Positions 8,805 to 18,258 are shown, numbered from the stretch's first letter. The stretch: DNA of 64,000 bases from Enterococcus saccharolyticus subsp. saccharolyticus (GCF_029023825.1 NZ_CP118957.1:1341501-1405500), one strand, 5' to 3'. The notes: a model not told the origin generated them from the sequence alone. A program made the numbers and translations.

Positions 8805-9587
8805 ATGAGTCAAGATAAATACATTTCATGGACAGGTGCCCCTACGCAAGAGGCCGTTGATTTACTAAAAAGCGGAGGCAAAGTTGTGGTTTGTCCAACA
8901 AAAGTTGGTTACATCATCACTGTAGCGGATAAAGAAGGATTAGAAAGAAAATTCTCTGCAAAAAATCGTAAAAGAAATAAACCTGGAGTCGTATTATGTG
9001 GCTCACTTGAACAACTTTTTGAACTAGCAGATATGAATGAAGAAATGGCTGCAGTTTACAAAAAATGTTGGGAAGAAGATGTCTTATTTGGTGCCATTCT
9101 TCCTTGGAAAGAATCTGGAAAACAATACATTCCTAACGACGGATCAGATGAATTGATGACAGATACGCGTGGAACAAGTTGTTTTGTATTAAAATTCGGT
9201 ACACCTGGTGAACAAATTGCACAATCACTTTGGGCAGATGACAAAACACTATTATTCGCAAGCTCTGCAAACCCTTCTGGTAAAGGAAATCGCGGACTTG
9301 TTGAAGGTATTGGTGAACAAATTGAAAACGAAGCAGATTTAATTATTGAAGGTAACGATTATGTTGCTTCTATTCAGCCAGACAAAACAATTGAAACACG
9401 TTACGAACAAGGCGTTATGGTTTCATTTGTTGATAAAGAAGGAAATTTAGTACCAGAACAAGGAACAGAGCGTTCAATCTCTCCTGCGCCAGTCGTTATT
9501 CGTAAAGGTCTTGATATTGATAAAATTATGATGTATTTAGCAGACCAATTCAATTCTTGGGATTACCGTCACGGAGAATACTATTAA
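8805..9587 (+). CDS. Sua5/YrdC-domain protein (threonylcarbamoyladenylate synthase-like)
   Basis: YrdC/Sua5 proteins make threonylcarbamoyl-AMP for the t6A modification of tRNAs reading ANN codons. This 260-residue protein has the fold's hallmarks: GGKVVVCPTKVGYIITVAD, the KFSAKNRKRNKPGVVL substrate-binding strand and the SSANPSGKGN motif. It is not the standard chromosomal Sua5, because the C-terminus lacks a typical Sua5 domain and the N-terminal wording differs. It may therefore be a paralogue with another substrate. The ATG at 8805 has AAGGAAGG ten bases upstream; an ATG at 8778 has a weaker site. It is monocistronic, between a promoter and a terminator. Confidence 0.75.
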   Translation: MSQDKYISWTGAPTQEAVDLLKSGGKVVVCPTKVGYIITVADKEGLERKFSAKNRKRNKPGVVLCGSLEQLFELADMNEEMAAVYKKCWEEDVLFGAILPWKESGKQYIPNDGSDELMTDTRGTSCFVLKFGTPGEQIAQSLWADDKTLLFASSANPSGKGNRGLVEGIGEQIENEADLIIEGNDYVASIQPDKTIETRYEQGVMVSFVDKEGNLVPEQGTERSISPAPVVIRKGLDIDKIMMYLADQFNSWDYRHGEYY

Positions 9588-9603
9588 AAAAGACAAACAA
9601 AAG

Positions 9604-9634
9604 CTCGATTACGTAACTGTAGTCGAGTTTTTTT
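9604..9634 (+). terminator. Terminator after the Sua5-like gene
   Basis: CTCGATTAC (9604-9612) pairs with GTAGTCGAG (9619-9627) with one wobble, then seven T. Confidence 0.85.
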
Positions 9635-9722
9635 ATCTGTCAGTAATTATCTATTGATAAATTCCATCAACACTCGATATTATAGACACATAGAGTCTGT
9701 AATTGAAAATGAGGGCATATTT

Positions 9723-10127
9723 ATGAAATATTCAAAAGCAACTGATTATGCATTACACACGATGGTTTTATTAGGAGAAAAACATCAAGAACCGCCCATT
9801 AGTGTCGTTGAATTAACAGAAAGCCAAAACATCTCACCTACTTATCTTTCAAAAATATTAACCAAATTATCCAAAGAAGGACTGGTAAAAGCAACTTCAG
9901 GAACAAATGGTGGGTATTCGATTCGAAATGATTGGGAAATGATTTCTTTTCTGGATATTATTCAAGCAATCGAGGGGAAACAATCCATTTTTGAATGTTA
10001 TGTGCACGACAATCCAAAATGTGTCGTTAAAAAAATTATGTTCGAAGCCGAATATTTGATGGAAAACTATCTCAAAAACCAACGTTTCGATGCTGCCGTT
10101 CGACAAAAGAGAGCGGTTTTCGGATAA
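9723..10127 (+). CDS. Rrf2-family transcriptional regulator
   Basis: Rrf2 proteins are small winged-helix dimers, several of which sense stress through Fe-S clusters or thiols. The 134-residue protein begins MKYSKATDYALHTMVLL, the classic family start, followed by SPTYLSKILTKLSKEGLV (recognition helix) and SGTNGGYSI (wing). The ATG at 9723 with GAGGG upstream is preferred over one at 9654. Only two cysteines are seen in the usual cluster loop (FECYVHDNPKC), so a thiol or other sensor rather than a three-Cys cluster is likely. The next genes are broken TauE/SafE and FAD-oxidoreductase genes, its probable former targets. Confidence 0.85.
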   Translation: MKYSKATDYALHTMVLLGEKHQEPPISVVELTESQNISPTYLSKILTKLSKEGLVKATSGTNGGYSIRNDWEMISFLDIIQAIEGKQSIFECYVHDNPKCVVKKIMFEAEYLMENYLKNQRFDAAVRQKRAVFG

Positions 10128-10131
10128 ACAA

Positions 10132-10161
10132 AAAGAGAAACGCAAATGTTTCTCTTTCTTT
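10132..10161 (+). terminator. Terminator after the Rrf2 gene
   Basis: AAAGAGAAAC (10132-10141) and GTTTCTCTTT (10148-10157) form a perfect ten-bp stem with a six-base loop, followed by a T-rich tail. Confidence 0.75.
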
Positions 10162-10238
10162 TATCACTTTATTAAGGATATAAACTATCTTTAATCACTC
10201 TTTTTGACAATTATTTTTAGATAGTGAGGTGTAAATGA

Positions 10239-11054
10239 ATGATTATGTATCTAATAGGTATCCTCTTTTTAGGTTTTTGTGTTGGCCTTGTTTCAGGTAT
10301 GTTTGGTTTAGGTGGCGGTGGACTGATTGTTCCAGCTCTTTTATTTTTACTACCAATGATTCAAGTTCCCTCTTCTCATATCATGTTTATGACAATGGGC
10401 ACAGCTTTTGCAACCATGATTATTAGCACGAGTGCTTCCGCATATACGCATTATAAAAATCAGAACATTGATTTTAAACGAGTTCGTTTTTTCTTATCGA
10501 TTTTGTTACTCACAACGTTATTCATTAGCCAATTTGTCACATCGATAAATCCTAATTTTTTAAAATTTGCCTTTTCAACTTTTTTAATTTATTTAGGGAT
10601 AAAATTGCTCTTTCAATCAGACAGCTCAACCATTGTCAGTCCAAAAACAATCAATAAAACAAAAGATACAATGTATGCTTTTTTGATTGGAACTATTGCA
10701 ACTTTAGGTAGCATTTCGGGAGCAGGGTTAATCATTACTTATTTAAAAAAAACGGGTATGTCTTAAAAAAAAGCCATTGGTACAGCTTCTTTTTGCGGTG
10801 TATTCTTAACAACTTTTGCTTCAATAGGTTTTATTGTTAGTGGTTTTTTTCAACCTAATTTACCGTCTTATTCCTTAGGTTATATTCATGTCCCCACTGT
10901 GTTTGTGTTAGCCTTGTTATCGATTCCTATGTCAAAAATTGGCGTGCAAGTGATGTTAAAATTACCTGAGCGCAAAGTCAAACTGCTATTTGCCCTCTTT
11001 TTAATTAGTTTAAGTCTTTACATGTTATTCAATAGTCTACAAGCTATTTTTTAA
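10239..11054 (+). pseudogene. TauE/SafE-type sulfite/sulfonate exporter, interrupted by a nonsense codon
   Basis: TSUP-family proteins move sulfite, sulfonates or related anions across the membrane. The frame starts MIMYLIGILFLGFCVGLVSG with the GMFGLGGG family motif and continues for 175 residues to TAA at 10764-10766 (YLKKTGMS-stop). The same frame then resumes as KKAIGTASFCGVFLTTFAS and runs without further stops to 11054, giving the normal length of about 270. A single CAA-to-TAA change (GMSQKKAIG) explains it. The repeat of glycine-rich GSISGAG in the first part is intact. A two-piece product is unlikely to work. Confidence 0.85.
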
Positions 11055-11079
11055 TTTAATACTAAAGGAGAATGTTACT

Positions 11080-11967
11080 ATGTTATATGATTGTATTGTA
11101 GTTGGTGGCGGTCCTGCAGGGGCCAATGCTGCCTTAGTTTTAGGTAGAGCAAAGTTAAACGTCTTGCTCATTGATGATGACCAAGCGCGTAACAAAGTGA
11201 CACATGAATCACACGGATTTATCACAAATGATCGTTTATCACCTACTGAAATAAAAAAACGTGCCTTCAATGATTTATTGAAATATCCAACCATTCATTA
11301 ATGGATCACGTTGAAACCATTGAAGATCAAGGAGAATTTTTCACGGTCAAAACAACAACTCAGGAATTTTCGGCTACACGGATTGTTTTAGCAATTGGGT
11401 TAAAAGAAACGTTACCAGATATTCCTGGATTATCGTCTTTGTATGGACAGTCCTTTTTTAATTGTTCGTTCTGTGACGGCTGGGAAATGAAAGATAAAAA
11501 ATTAGGAGTAATTATTGAGCAAGAGGAATTTATTTTACATTTTGTGCCTATGATTTTTCATTGGAATCAGACAATCACCGTTTTGACTAACGGAATATCG
11601 GTGAATAAAGAAATCAAGCAGCGCTTAAATGAAAAAAAAATCTCTTTGATTGAACAGCCGATTCAAAAAATAACCAATCAAGGAGTTTACTTTATATCTG
11701 ACACGAAAAAAATAATTGATGGTGGATTTGTCATGCCGACATTCAGTGTCAATACATCTTTTATTCAAGGATTTTCCTTATCCTTAAATGAATGGTCGTA
11801 TCGCTACGGACGACTTCGGACAGACTTCCTATCCACGTATTTATGCAGCTTGCGATAGCCATGCAGCCTTTGCAGAACAATTGGTACACGCCGCTAGCTC
11901 AGGTAGTAAAGTAGCTTCTGGAATCGTGCGAGAAATTGCCTTTGCGAACTTCGGCTCCTTCGAGTAA
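11080..11967 (+). pseudogene. Thioredoxin-reductase-like FAD oxidoreductase, two frameshifts
   Basis: The remains encode a roughly 295-residue NAD(P)/FAD oxidoreductase with the FAD-binding start YDCIVVGGGPAGANAALVLG, the redox pair in FFNCSFCDGWE and a C-terminal TDDFGQTSYPRIYAACDS segment. A frameshift near 11298 separates YPTIH from the next piece (ATG overlapping TAA). A second near 11790 moves the end (GQTSYPRIYAACDSHAAFAEQ to TAA at 11965-11967) into another frame. It follows the broken TauE gene by 25 bases and has a GGAG site, so it was once cotranscribed with it. Confidence 0.82.
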
Positions 11968-12006
11968 AATAGAACTGTACTTCTTAGAAAGAAAGGAGCG
12001 TGGAGA

Positions 12007-12654
12007 ATGAAAAAATTAGTTGGCTTTCTCTTAGGTTTTCTTGCATTAATTAGTTGCAATGCGTATGTATTATCGAATAAAACCGAAGCAATGCCTGAAC
12101 AACTAATCTATGCTAAAGAAATAGAAAAAGAACCTACTGTCACGACGACTTCCACAGATACGACCACTACAGAAGAAACAAAAGAAGCAGCGCCTACAAA
12201 AACACTGAAACAAGAAGCAAAAATTGATTGGCGCGCCCCTTCAGAAGATAAAGCCTATCCTGCTTTACGCAGTAGTGATGTTTTATTAGTCGATACACAA
12301 AAACAACGCGTCTTCATCCAACGAGAGGACAAAACAATTTATACCATGTATTGTTCAACTGGTGCTGAAGAAACACCGACTCCTAAAGGCGAATTTGTGA
12401 TTGAGCCAGAAAAAGGAGAAACATTTTTCAATGCAGATTCTGGTGAAGGTGCAAATTATTATGTTTCTTTTAAAGATCATGGCGTTTACTTATTCCATAG
12501 TGTACCTGTCGACAAATCCGGTGAATACATTGTAGAAGAAGCTGAAGAACTAGGGCATAAAGCCAATTCGCATGGTTGTGTACGCCTTTCAGTTCCTGAT
12601 GCAGAGTGGTTTTATGAAAACTCCATCGTTGGCATGAAAGTAATCATCGTCTAA
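12007..12654 (+). CDS. L,D-transpeptidase (YkuD domain), exported
   Basis: YkuD enzymes cross-link or trim peptidoglycan through a cysteine thiolate outside the membrane. The 215-residue protein has an N-terminal signal segment (MKKLVGFLLGFLALISC) with a possible lipobox LISC, then a Thr/Glu-rich linker (residues 45-75) and a YkuD domain from about residue 95. The domain ends with the catalytic HKANSHGCVRLSVPDAEW, and His of LFHSVPVD is present. The ATG follows AGGAGCG. It is flanked by a terminator and appears monocistronic. The lipobox is imperfect in context, so it could also be a signal-anchor protein. Confidence 0.88.
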   Translation: MKKLVGFLLGFLALISCNAYVLSNKTEAMPEQLIYAKEIEKEPTVTTTSTDTTTTEETKEAAPTKTLKQEAKIDWRAPSEDKAYPALRSSDVLLVDTQKQRVFIQREDKTIYTMYCSTGAEETPTPKGEFVIEPEKGETFFNADSGEGANYYVSFKDHGVYLFHSVPVDKSGEYIVEEAEELGHKANSHGCVRLSVPDAEWFYENSIVGMKVIIV

Positions 12655-12661
12655 CGTATAG

Positions 12662-12700
12662 AAAAAACTGGGCAACTAATAGCTAGTTGTCCAGTTTTTT
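12662..12700. terminator. Terminator between L,D-transpeptidase and AspT-like genes
   Basis: A 13-bp stem (12666-12678 with 12684-12696, one G-T pair) with flanking A and T runs lies between convergent genes. Confidence 0.85.
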
Positions 12701-12711
12701 TGATTGTTAGT

Positions 12712-13833
12712 TTATAAAAAGACACCAATAATTTGGGTCGCTAACACAATCGTAATAAGTGCAATTGGGTACGTAGAAGCATAGGGTACCGCCACTTCAT
12801 CTGTTCCAGAAGAAGAAATTAACACGCCTAACGCTGGTGTGCTAGTTAACCCACCACATACTGCACCTAATGCTAAAAGCAAGTCTAACTTAAAGACTTT
12901 ACGTGCAATCACATAGCCCACAACAATTGGAACTAACGTCATAATTGCGCCTAATAAGAATAAGACGACACCATATTTTTGAAGCGTTTCGACAAACCCA
13001 ACACCTGCACTAGCACCTGCTCCCATTAAAAAGAGCACTAAACCAAATTCACGCATTACATTCAACGTATCTTGAGGAACGAGGATCGAGACACGTCCTA
13101 CAAAACGGAAATGTCCTAAAATCAACCCAGCTAACAAAGGGCCTCCTGAAATACCTAATGAAAATTCTGCGCCTCCAGGTAAAGGTATCGATACGGAAGC
13201 AATCAACAGCCCCAACAAAATGGCTAGCGAGAAAGAGAAGAAGCCAATTCGATCAATCGTAATGAACTTGCGATTTTCGCGTCTTGTTTCTTTTGGTGCA
13301 GTCAGACCTTCTGTTAATTTTTCTCGTTCGACCTTCATATCAGCTCCTAAAATTTTAGGAATCATTTGAATCGCAATTACTTTTCCAACTACTGCAAAGG
13401 GGTACGCAATCCCATAACCAATGGATGCTAAATTATCACCAGTCGCTTCTAATGCGGCTGCTAAACCTGGTGTACTGGTAATCGCTCCTGTATATAGCCC
13501 TAAAGCTAATGCAGTAGGAAGGTTGAATAATTGTAAAAATGCCAAACAACTTAAGACACCCGCTAAAACGGTCAATACGCCTAATAAAATATATACCCAA
13601 GCTTTTTGTTTAAAATTTCTAAAAAAGACGGGACCTGCCGTATACCCTACTGAAGTTACAAAAAAGATTAAACCAATGTTACGAATAATTTCTGAAATCT
13701 CAAAACCAAAATGACCGAAAACCAAAGCAATCAGCAAGACACCAGAGCTTCCCAAACGGATACCCCAAAAGTTAATACTGCCGAGCCCATAGCCTAACAC
13801 TAAAATGCTAAAAATAGTAAATAATTCTTCCAT
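12712..13833 (-). CDS. AspT/YidE/YbjL-type membrane transporter
   Basis: A 373-residue polytopic protein with the internal duplication of the aspartate:alanine exchanger family. GAITSTPGLAAALEATGDN in the first half is echoed by GGLTSTPALGVLISSSGTDE in the second. About ten hydrophobic segments are visible. The TrkA-C domains found between halves in long family members are absent; only a short charged loop (residues 165-190) is there. The start at 13833 (MEELFTIFS) has AGGAGAG upstream, better than the ATG at 13866. Substrate unknown; dicarboxylate or amino acid exchange is inferred from the family. Confidence 0.78.
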   Translation of the reverse strand: MEELFTIFSILVLGYGLGSINFWGIRLGSSGVLLIALVFGHFGFEISEIIRNIGLIFFVTSVGYTAGPVFFRNFKQKAWVYILLGVLTVLAGVLSCLAFLQLFNLPTALALGLYTGAITSTPGLAAALEATGDNLASIGYGIAYPFAVVGKVIAIQMIPKILGADMKVEREKLTEGLTAPKETRRENRKFITIDRIGFFSFSLAILLGLLIASVSIPLPGGAEFSLGISGGPLLAGLILGHFRFVGRVSILVPQDTLNVMREFGLVLFLMGAGASAGVGFVETLQKYGVVLFLLGAIMTLVPIVVGYVIARKVFKLDLLLALGAVCGGLTSTPALGVLISSSGTDEVAVPYASTYPIALITIVLATQIIGVFL

Positions 13834-13995
13834 CGTCTCTCTCCTATTATCGATTGAGTCATGCAAACTGGCTCAATTTTTAACGTACCATCACAAAAAC
13901 AACATAAATCTCCCCATCTATTAAAAGACGAGAAGATTCTGTTTTTGAATCATACTATGATTTAGTTTAACCCAAATGAGTAATGAGTCAATCGT

Positions 13996-15129
13996 TTATT
14001 TCAAAACACTTAAAACAAGTGCTTCAAAATATTTCACTGCTGGAAATAATGCAGTGTCATCCACTCTAAATTTTGGATGATGTAGTTCATAAGGACCTCC
14101 TGAACCAATCATCACAAAAGAGCCTGGAATTTTTTCTTGATAGTATGCAAAATCTTCACCGATTGCTGATTCTTTAACGATTCGTGTTTCATAACCAACT
14201 GCTTGGGCTGCTTCTAAAGAAACAGTCGTCCATTTTTCATCATTGGTGACTGAAGGACAGCTCGCATGCCAAATTAAGTCAATCTCAATCTCATTTGCTA
14301 AAGCAATTCCTTCTAAAATTTTACGAATCCGTTGTTCAACTTTTTGGCGATTCTCTGCACTAAAATTACGAACAGTCCCTTCTAAATAGGCACTTTCGGG
14401 AATAACATTCCACGTTTCACCACTGTGTACTTGGGTAATGCTTAAAACTGCATGTGAATCAGGGGCTAAATTACGACTAACAATAGGTTGAAACGCTTGA
14501 ATAATCTGTGCTAAAACGATGAGTGGATCAACCCCTTCATGAGGTTTCGCGCCATGCGCCCCTTCCGCTTTTACGATAATTTCAAATCGATCGACTGCCG
14601 CTGTTAATTCGCCAACTTTGGTTCCTAATGTACCAACAGGTAAGGATGGGTCATTGTGGAAGCCAAAAATTGCTTCGACATTTTCCAAAACACCCGTTTC
14701 TAGCACTTTCCCTGCACCTTGAGCCACTTCTTCAGCAGCTTGAAAAATAACTAGTACCGTTCCTTTTAACTTATCTCGTTGTTGATTCAATAAAATAGTT
14801 GCTCCTAAGACAACTGATGTATGAAAATCATGTCCACAAGCGTGCATGGCACCTTCGTTTTCAGAAACAAATTCAACGCCTGACTGTTCAACAATTGGTA
14901 AAGCATCAATGTCTGCGCGCAAAGCAATTGTTGGCCCTGTTTCTGCACCGGTTATTTGGGCAATTAGTCCTGTTTCTAATGGTGTATCAACAATCGTCAC
15001 TCCATGAGAGAGTAATAATTGACGAATATTTTCAGTTGTTTGATATTCTTGATGTGATAATTCAGGATAACGATGCATATTGCGTCGATATTCAATTAAA
15101 AAAGTTTCTAGTTCTTGTAAATCTACCAC
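13996..15129 (-). CDS. M20-family amidohydrolase/deacetylase
   Basis: A 377-residue cytoplasmic zinc amidohydrolase of the M20D type (hippurate hydrolase, N-acyl-amino-acid or N-acetyldiaminopimelate deacetylase). Metal-site motifs are MHACGHDFHTS, ALRADIDALPI, QAAEEVAQGAG and the C-terminal GSGGPYELHHPKF; the dimerisation domain lies at about residues 180-290. It is the third gene after the T-box leader, 12 bases after the ABC ATPase, so it belongs to an amino-acid-responsive operon. Exact substrate not determinable. Confidence 0.85.
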   Translation of the reverse strand: MVDLQELETFLIEYRRNMHRYPELSHQEYQTTENIRQLLLSHGVTIVDTPLETGLIAQITGAETGPTIALRADIDALPIVEQSGVEFVSENEGAMHACGHDFHTSVVLGATILLNQQRDKLKGTVLVIFQAAEEVAQGAGKVLETGVLENVEAIFGFHNDPSLPVGTLGTKVGELTAAVDRFEIIVKAEGAHGAKPHEGVDPLIVLAQIIQAFQPIVSRNLAPDSHAVLSITQVHSGETWNVIPESAYLEGTVRNFSAENRQKVEQRIRKILEGIALANEIEIDLIWHASCPSVTNDEKWTTVSLEAAQAVGYETRIVKESAIGEDFAYYQEKIPGSFVMIGSGGPYELHHPKFRVDDTALFPAVKYFEALVLSVLK

Positions 15130-15141
15130 GTTATCGCTCCC

Positions 15142-15735
15142 TTAGTTAATACTCTTTAAAAATTGATTCATTCGTGCATTAGTTGTCGATGAAAGAACTT
15201 CTTCCGGTGTTCCTTCATGTAAGATTTTGCCGTCTTCCATAAAAACGACACGATTGGCCACTTCTTTCGCAAATTGCATTTCATGTGTCACAATCACCAT
15301 GGTCGTTTCTTGTTTAGCCAATTCACGAATGACTTGTAATACTTCTCCAACCAATTCTGGATCTAAAGCAGAAGTTGGTTCATCAAATAATAAGGCATGT
15401 GGCTCAACTGCTAATGCTCGAGCAATACTCACACGTTGTTGTTGTCCGCCTGATAGCGTAACTGGGTATTGTTTAGCTTGTGCTGACAATCCAACTCTAT
15501 TTAACAAAGCTAAACCATACGTTTCCGCTTCTTTTTTAGACATCTTCTTATTCGCTACCAGTGATTCTGTTACATTTTCTAACGCTGTTTTATTTCGGAA
15601 CAGATTATAGTTTTGAAAAACCATCGCTGTTTGTTGGCGCAATTGATATTCTTCTTTTTTCGTATATTTGCTCGTATCCAGTGTGACCTCGCCAATCGTA
15701 ATCACTCCTGAATCAGGTTCTTCCAAAAGTGGAAA
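15142..15735 (-). pseudogene. Amino-acid ABC transporter ATPase, N-terminus deleted
   Basis: The frame contains LLEEPDSGVITIGEVTLD, Q-loop AMVFQNYNLF, the signature LSGGQQQRVSIARAL, Walker B ALLFDEPTSALDPE and the H-loop VIVTHEMQFA of a polar-amino-acid importer ATPase (GlnQ/TcyN type). The first 35-40 residues, including Walker A, are missing. The upstream frame (MTRMEMSEGIPVLFFFP) is not ABC sequence but out-of-frame PrpD-like DNA. A deletion near 15735 removed the intervening DNA. Without Walker A the protein cannot bind ATP normally. Confidence 0.85.
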
Positions 15736-16036
15736 AAAGAACAGCACTGGGATGCCCTCTGACATTTCCATGCGTGTCATCCATATCTAATAAATGTGCT
15801 TGAAAGCCATTGTATAAAGCAGAAAATGATGAACTTGCTGTCCTCTCATCACCAATTAGTACACAATCGCCTACTAATTGTTCGGAATATGCCTTTTTTA
15901 ATTGATGTAACTCAGGTGAGTCTCGTGCCCATAGAGAAGCCGACACATAATCGAGTAAAGCAAGTTTCGCTTTTGGCATCGCTTCTTTTGAAACTTCGAC
16001 ATCTAAAAAATGTTGAACAAATTGCTGTGACTTCAC
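15736..16036 (-). pseudogene. MmgE/PrpD-family protein, N-terminal fragment
   Basis: The first 100 residues of an MmgE/PrpD (2-methylcitrate dehydratase-like) protein: MKSQQFVQHFLDVEVSKEAM, then LLDYVSASLWARDSPEL and LLDMDDTHGNVRGHPSAV, the family's active-site region. The match stops at VLFSTF, where the sequence turns into ABC-ATPase DNA, ending in a stop codon soon after. The GTG start at 16036 has GGAGGTGAAAGG upstream. Normal family length is about 450. It is the first gene behind the T-box leader. Confidence 0.8.
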
Positions 16037-16055
16037 CCTTTCACCTCCATTGAAT

Positions 16056-16334
16056 CAAAAAGTCCTTCCAGAAATTGCTTTCTGGAAGGACGAAATAATC
16101 GCGGTACCACCTTCATTATTCTTTGATTTATCAAAGAATCACTCGAATATTCATATGACATGAATCGATGGGATAACGGACATCTCCGTTGACTGCTCGT
16201 TTGTCAACTCACAACCAAAAGCTCCAAGACCATTTTCCATGTTTTATCATTCCTCTTTTTCACCGACCAGAGTTCTCTATCTAAATGATGCATGCATGTA
16301 CTTATCTTATCTACGCAACGTCTATTTCTTAATT
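16056..16334 (-). promoter_or_regulatory. T-box riboswitch leader
   Basis: The minus strand at 16100-16117 reads AATGAAGGTGGTACCGCG, carrying the universal T-box element that pairs with uncharged tRNA. It is followed by a 13-bp perfect terminator stem (16062-16074 with 16079-16091) and a T-run at 16056-16061. Upstream, AGAGAACTC and GGTCGGTG fit the stem I distal region. The specifier codon could not be fixed by eye; ATG triplets occur in the candidate loop, but this is weak. It controls the PrpD-ABC-M20 operon by tRNA charging. Confidence 0.9.
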
Positions 16335-16340
16335 AGCAAA

Positions 16341-16369
16341 AGAATAGCTTTCCTGTAGGGTAAAGTCAA
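16341..16369 (-). promoter_or_regulatory. Promoter of the T-box operon
   Basis: Minus strand TTGACT (16364-16369), a 17-base spacer and TATTCT (16341-16346), placing the transcript start near 16334, just before stem I. Confidence 0.75.
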
Positions 16370-16685
16370 CGAATGTTGCGATAGAAATTTCTAATCACTT
16401 CTAGTCACTTTCAAAAAATAAGTCAATTAAAATTAAAGAAAACACGATAAAAACACATCATTTTCTAATTTTATAACCATAGATAAAAACGTTCACGATT
16501 TGTTTTATTCAGAGTATTCAGAAAAATAATTGCTTTCATTTTTATCATGAGAAATTATTTTTTTCACAATTCTATCAGGACGCTTCCTATTTATAATTAG
16601 TTTAATTTAAATGACAAACAAATTATCTAAACGAGAATAACTTCTGCTAAACACTTTAGAATTATCAAATATTTCAGTATTAAAA

Positions 16686-16728
16686 TTGAAGTGAGTACCT
16701 TCCTAGTTTATAATTATTATAAACTAGG
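16686..16728 (+). promoter_or_regulatory. katA promoter with perfect PerR box
   Basis: TTGAAG (16686-16691), a 17-base spacer and TATAAT (16709-16714) form the promoter. TTATAATTATTATAA at 16708-16722 equals the PerR consensus TTATAATNATTATAA at all 15 positions and covers the -10 and transcript start. It is nested in a longer perfect palindrome (12-bp arms 16702-16713 and 16717-16728). The remaining 350 bases back to the T-box promoter show no gene. Confidence 0.88.
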
Positions 16729-16738
16729 AGGTAATTAC

Positions 16739-18181
16739 ATGACAAAAAATTATTTAACCACTGCTCAGGGTGCTCCTGTTGCAGATAATCAAAATTCTTT
16801 AACGGCAGGTCAAAATGGCCCCGTTTTAATACAAGATGTTCACTTATTAGAAAAACTTGCACACTTTAATCGTGAACGTGTCCCTGAACGAGTGGTTCAT
16901 GCCAAAGGAGCTGGCGCACATGGTGTTTTTAAAGTGACTAATGATGTCTCTGCGTATACAAAAGCCGATTTTTTATCAGAAATTGGAAAAGAAACACCTG
17001 TATTCACGCGATTCTCAACTGTTGCCGGTGAATTAGGTTCTGCAGATACATTACGTGACCCACGCGGTTTTGCTGTTAAATTCTATACAGAAACTGGAAA
17101 CTATGACATTGTAGGCAATAATACACCTATTTTCTTTATTCGAGATGCAATCAAATTTCCAGATTTTATTCATACTCAAAAACGTGATCCTCGAACACAT
17201 TTAAAAAATCCTAATGCTGTCTGGGATTTTTGGTCCCTTTCGCCAGAGTCACTACATCAAATTACTATTTTAATGAGTGATCGTGGTATTCCAGCAACCT
17301 ATCGCCACATGCACGGCTACGGTAGTCATACTTTTTTATGGGTCAATAATAATGATGAGCAATTTTGGGTAAAATATCATTTTAGAACCAATCAAGGCGT
17401 GAAAAATTTGTTAGCAGATGTTGCCACAAAAATTGCTGGTGAAAATCCTGATTATCATACAGAAGATTTGTATCATGCGATTGAAAATGGAGATACGCCT
17501 TCTTGGACCTTACATGTACAACTTATTCCATTTGAAGAAGGCTTAGAAATGAAAGAATTATTATTTGATGTCACTAAAACCATTTCTCAAAAGAAATATC
17601 CATTAATCGAAGTTGGAACGATGACATTAAATCGTAACCCAGAAAATTATTTTGCTGAGGTGGAACAAGTAACCTTTAGTCCTGGTAATTTTGTCCCTGG
17701 TATCGAAGCTTCTCCTGACAAATTGTTACAAGGACGTTTATTCGCTTATGGTGATGCTCATCGTTATCGAGTGGGCGCAAACAGTTCACAATTACCAATC
17801 AACGCACCAAAAGTAGCTGTACGAAATAATCAAAAAGATGGTGCCATGCGCATGGATAACGGAACGAGTAGTGTGAACTACGAACCAAATAGTTTTAATA
17901 GCGTGAAAGAACAAGCTGCTGCCAAAATTTCACGTTATGCGATTGAGGGATCAATTGGAAATTACACATACGACGACAATTACTACAGCCAAGCAGGTGA
18001 TTTGTATCGTTTGTTACCTATCGATGAACAACAACGATTAGTTGAAAATATCGTTGCATCGTTAAGTCAAGTCACTTACCCTGAAATTCAACAAAGACAA
18101 TTACTACATTTTTATCAAGCAGATGAAGCCTATGGACAAGCAGTTGCCGATGGTCTAGGTCTTACTGTAAAAAACAAGTAG
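16739..18181 (+). CDS. katA: Monofunctional haem catalase KatA
   Basis: Breaks down hydrogen peroxide in the cytoplasm with a haem b cofactor. The 480-residue small-subunit catalase has active-site His54 ([12 protein letters not shown]), Asn127 ([11 protein letters not shown]) and the haem-ligand Tyr337 in [14 protein letters not shown]. The ATG at 16739 follows CTAGGAGG and gives the standard length; the upstream in-frame codon at 16691 lies inside the promoter. A perfect PerR box at the promoter indicates peroxide induction. The hemQ/hemH operon in the same window could supply the cofactor. Confidence 0.96.
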   Translation: MTKNYLTTAQGAPVADNQNSLTAGQNGPVLIQDVHLLEKLAHFNRERVPERVVHAKGAGAHGVFKVTNDVSAYTKADFLSEIGKETPVFTRFSTVAGELGSADTLRDPRGFAVKFYTETGNYDIVGNNTPIFFIRDAIKFPDFIHTQKRDPRTHLKNPNAVWDFWSLSPESLHQITILMSDRGIPATYRHMHGYGSHTFLWVNNNDEQFWVKYHFRTNQGVKNLLADVATKIAGENPDYHTEDLYHAIENGDTPSWTLHVQLIPFEEGLEMKELLFDVTKTISQKKYPLIEVGTMTLNRNPENYFAEVEQVTFSPGNFVPGIEASPDKLLQGRLFAYGDAHRYRVGANSSQLPINAPKVAVRNNQKDGAMRMDNGTSSVNYEPNSFNSVKEQAAAKISRYAIEGSIGNYTYDDNYYSQAGDLYRLLPIDEQQRLVENIVASLSQVTYPEIQQRQLLHFYQADEAYGQAVADGLGLTVKNK

Positions 18182-18184
18182 AAA

Positions 18185-18225
18185 AAATAGCCGGACGATC
18201 GTAAAAATTCGTCCGGCTATTTTGC
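18185..18225 (+). terminator. Terminator after katA
   Basis: AAATAGCCGGACGA (18185-18198) pairs perfectly with TCGTCCGGCTATTT (18209-18222) around a ten-base loop, then T. Confidence 0.9.
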
Positions 18226-18258
18226 TATTACAGAGACTGAAGTTACAGCCATTTTTTA

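Noticed and set aside
16699-16731. RNA hairpin hiding the katA ribosome binding site (15-bp arms)
   Set aside because: The promoter predicted at 16686-16714 starts transcription near 16721, inside the palindrome, so the 5' arm would not be in the mRNA. The palindrome is better explained as a PerR operator.
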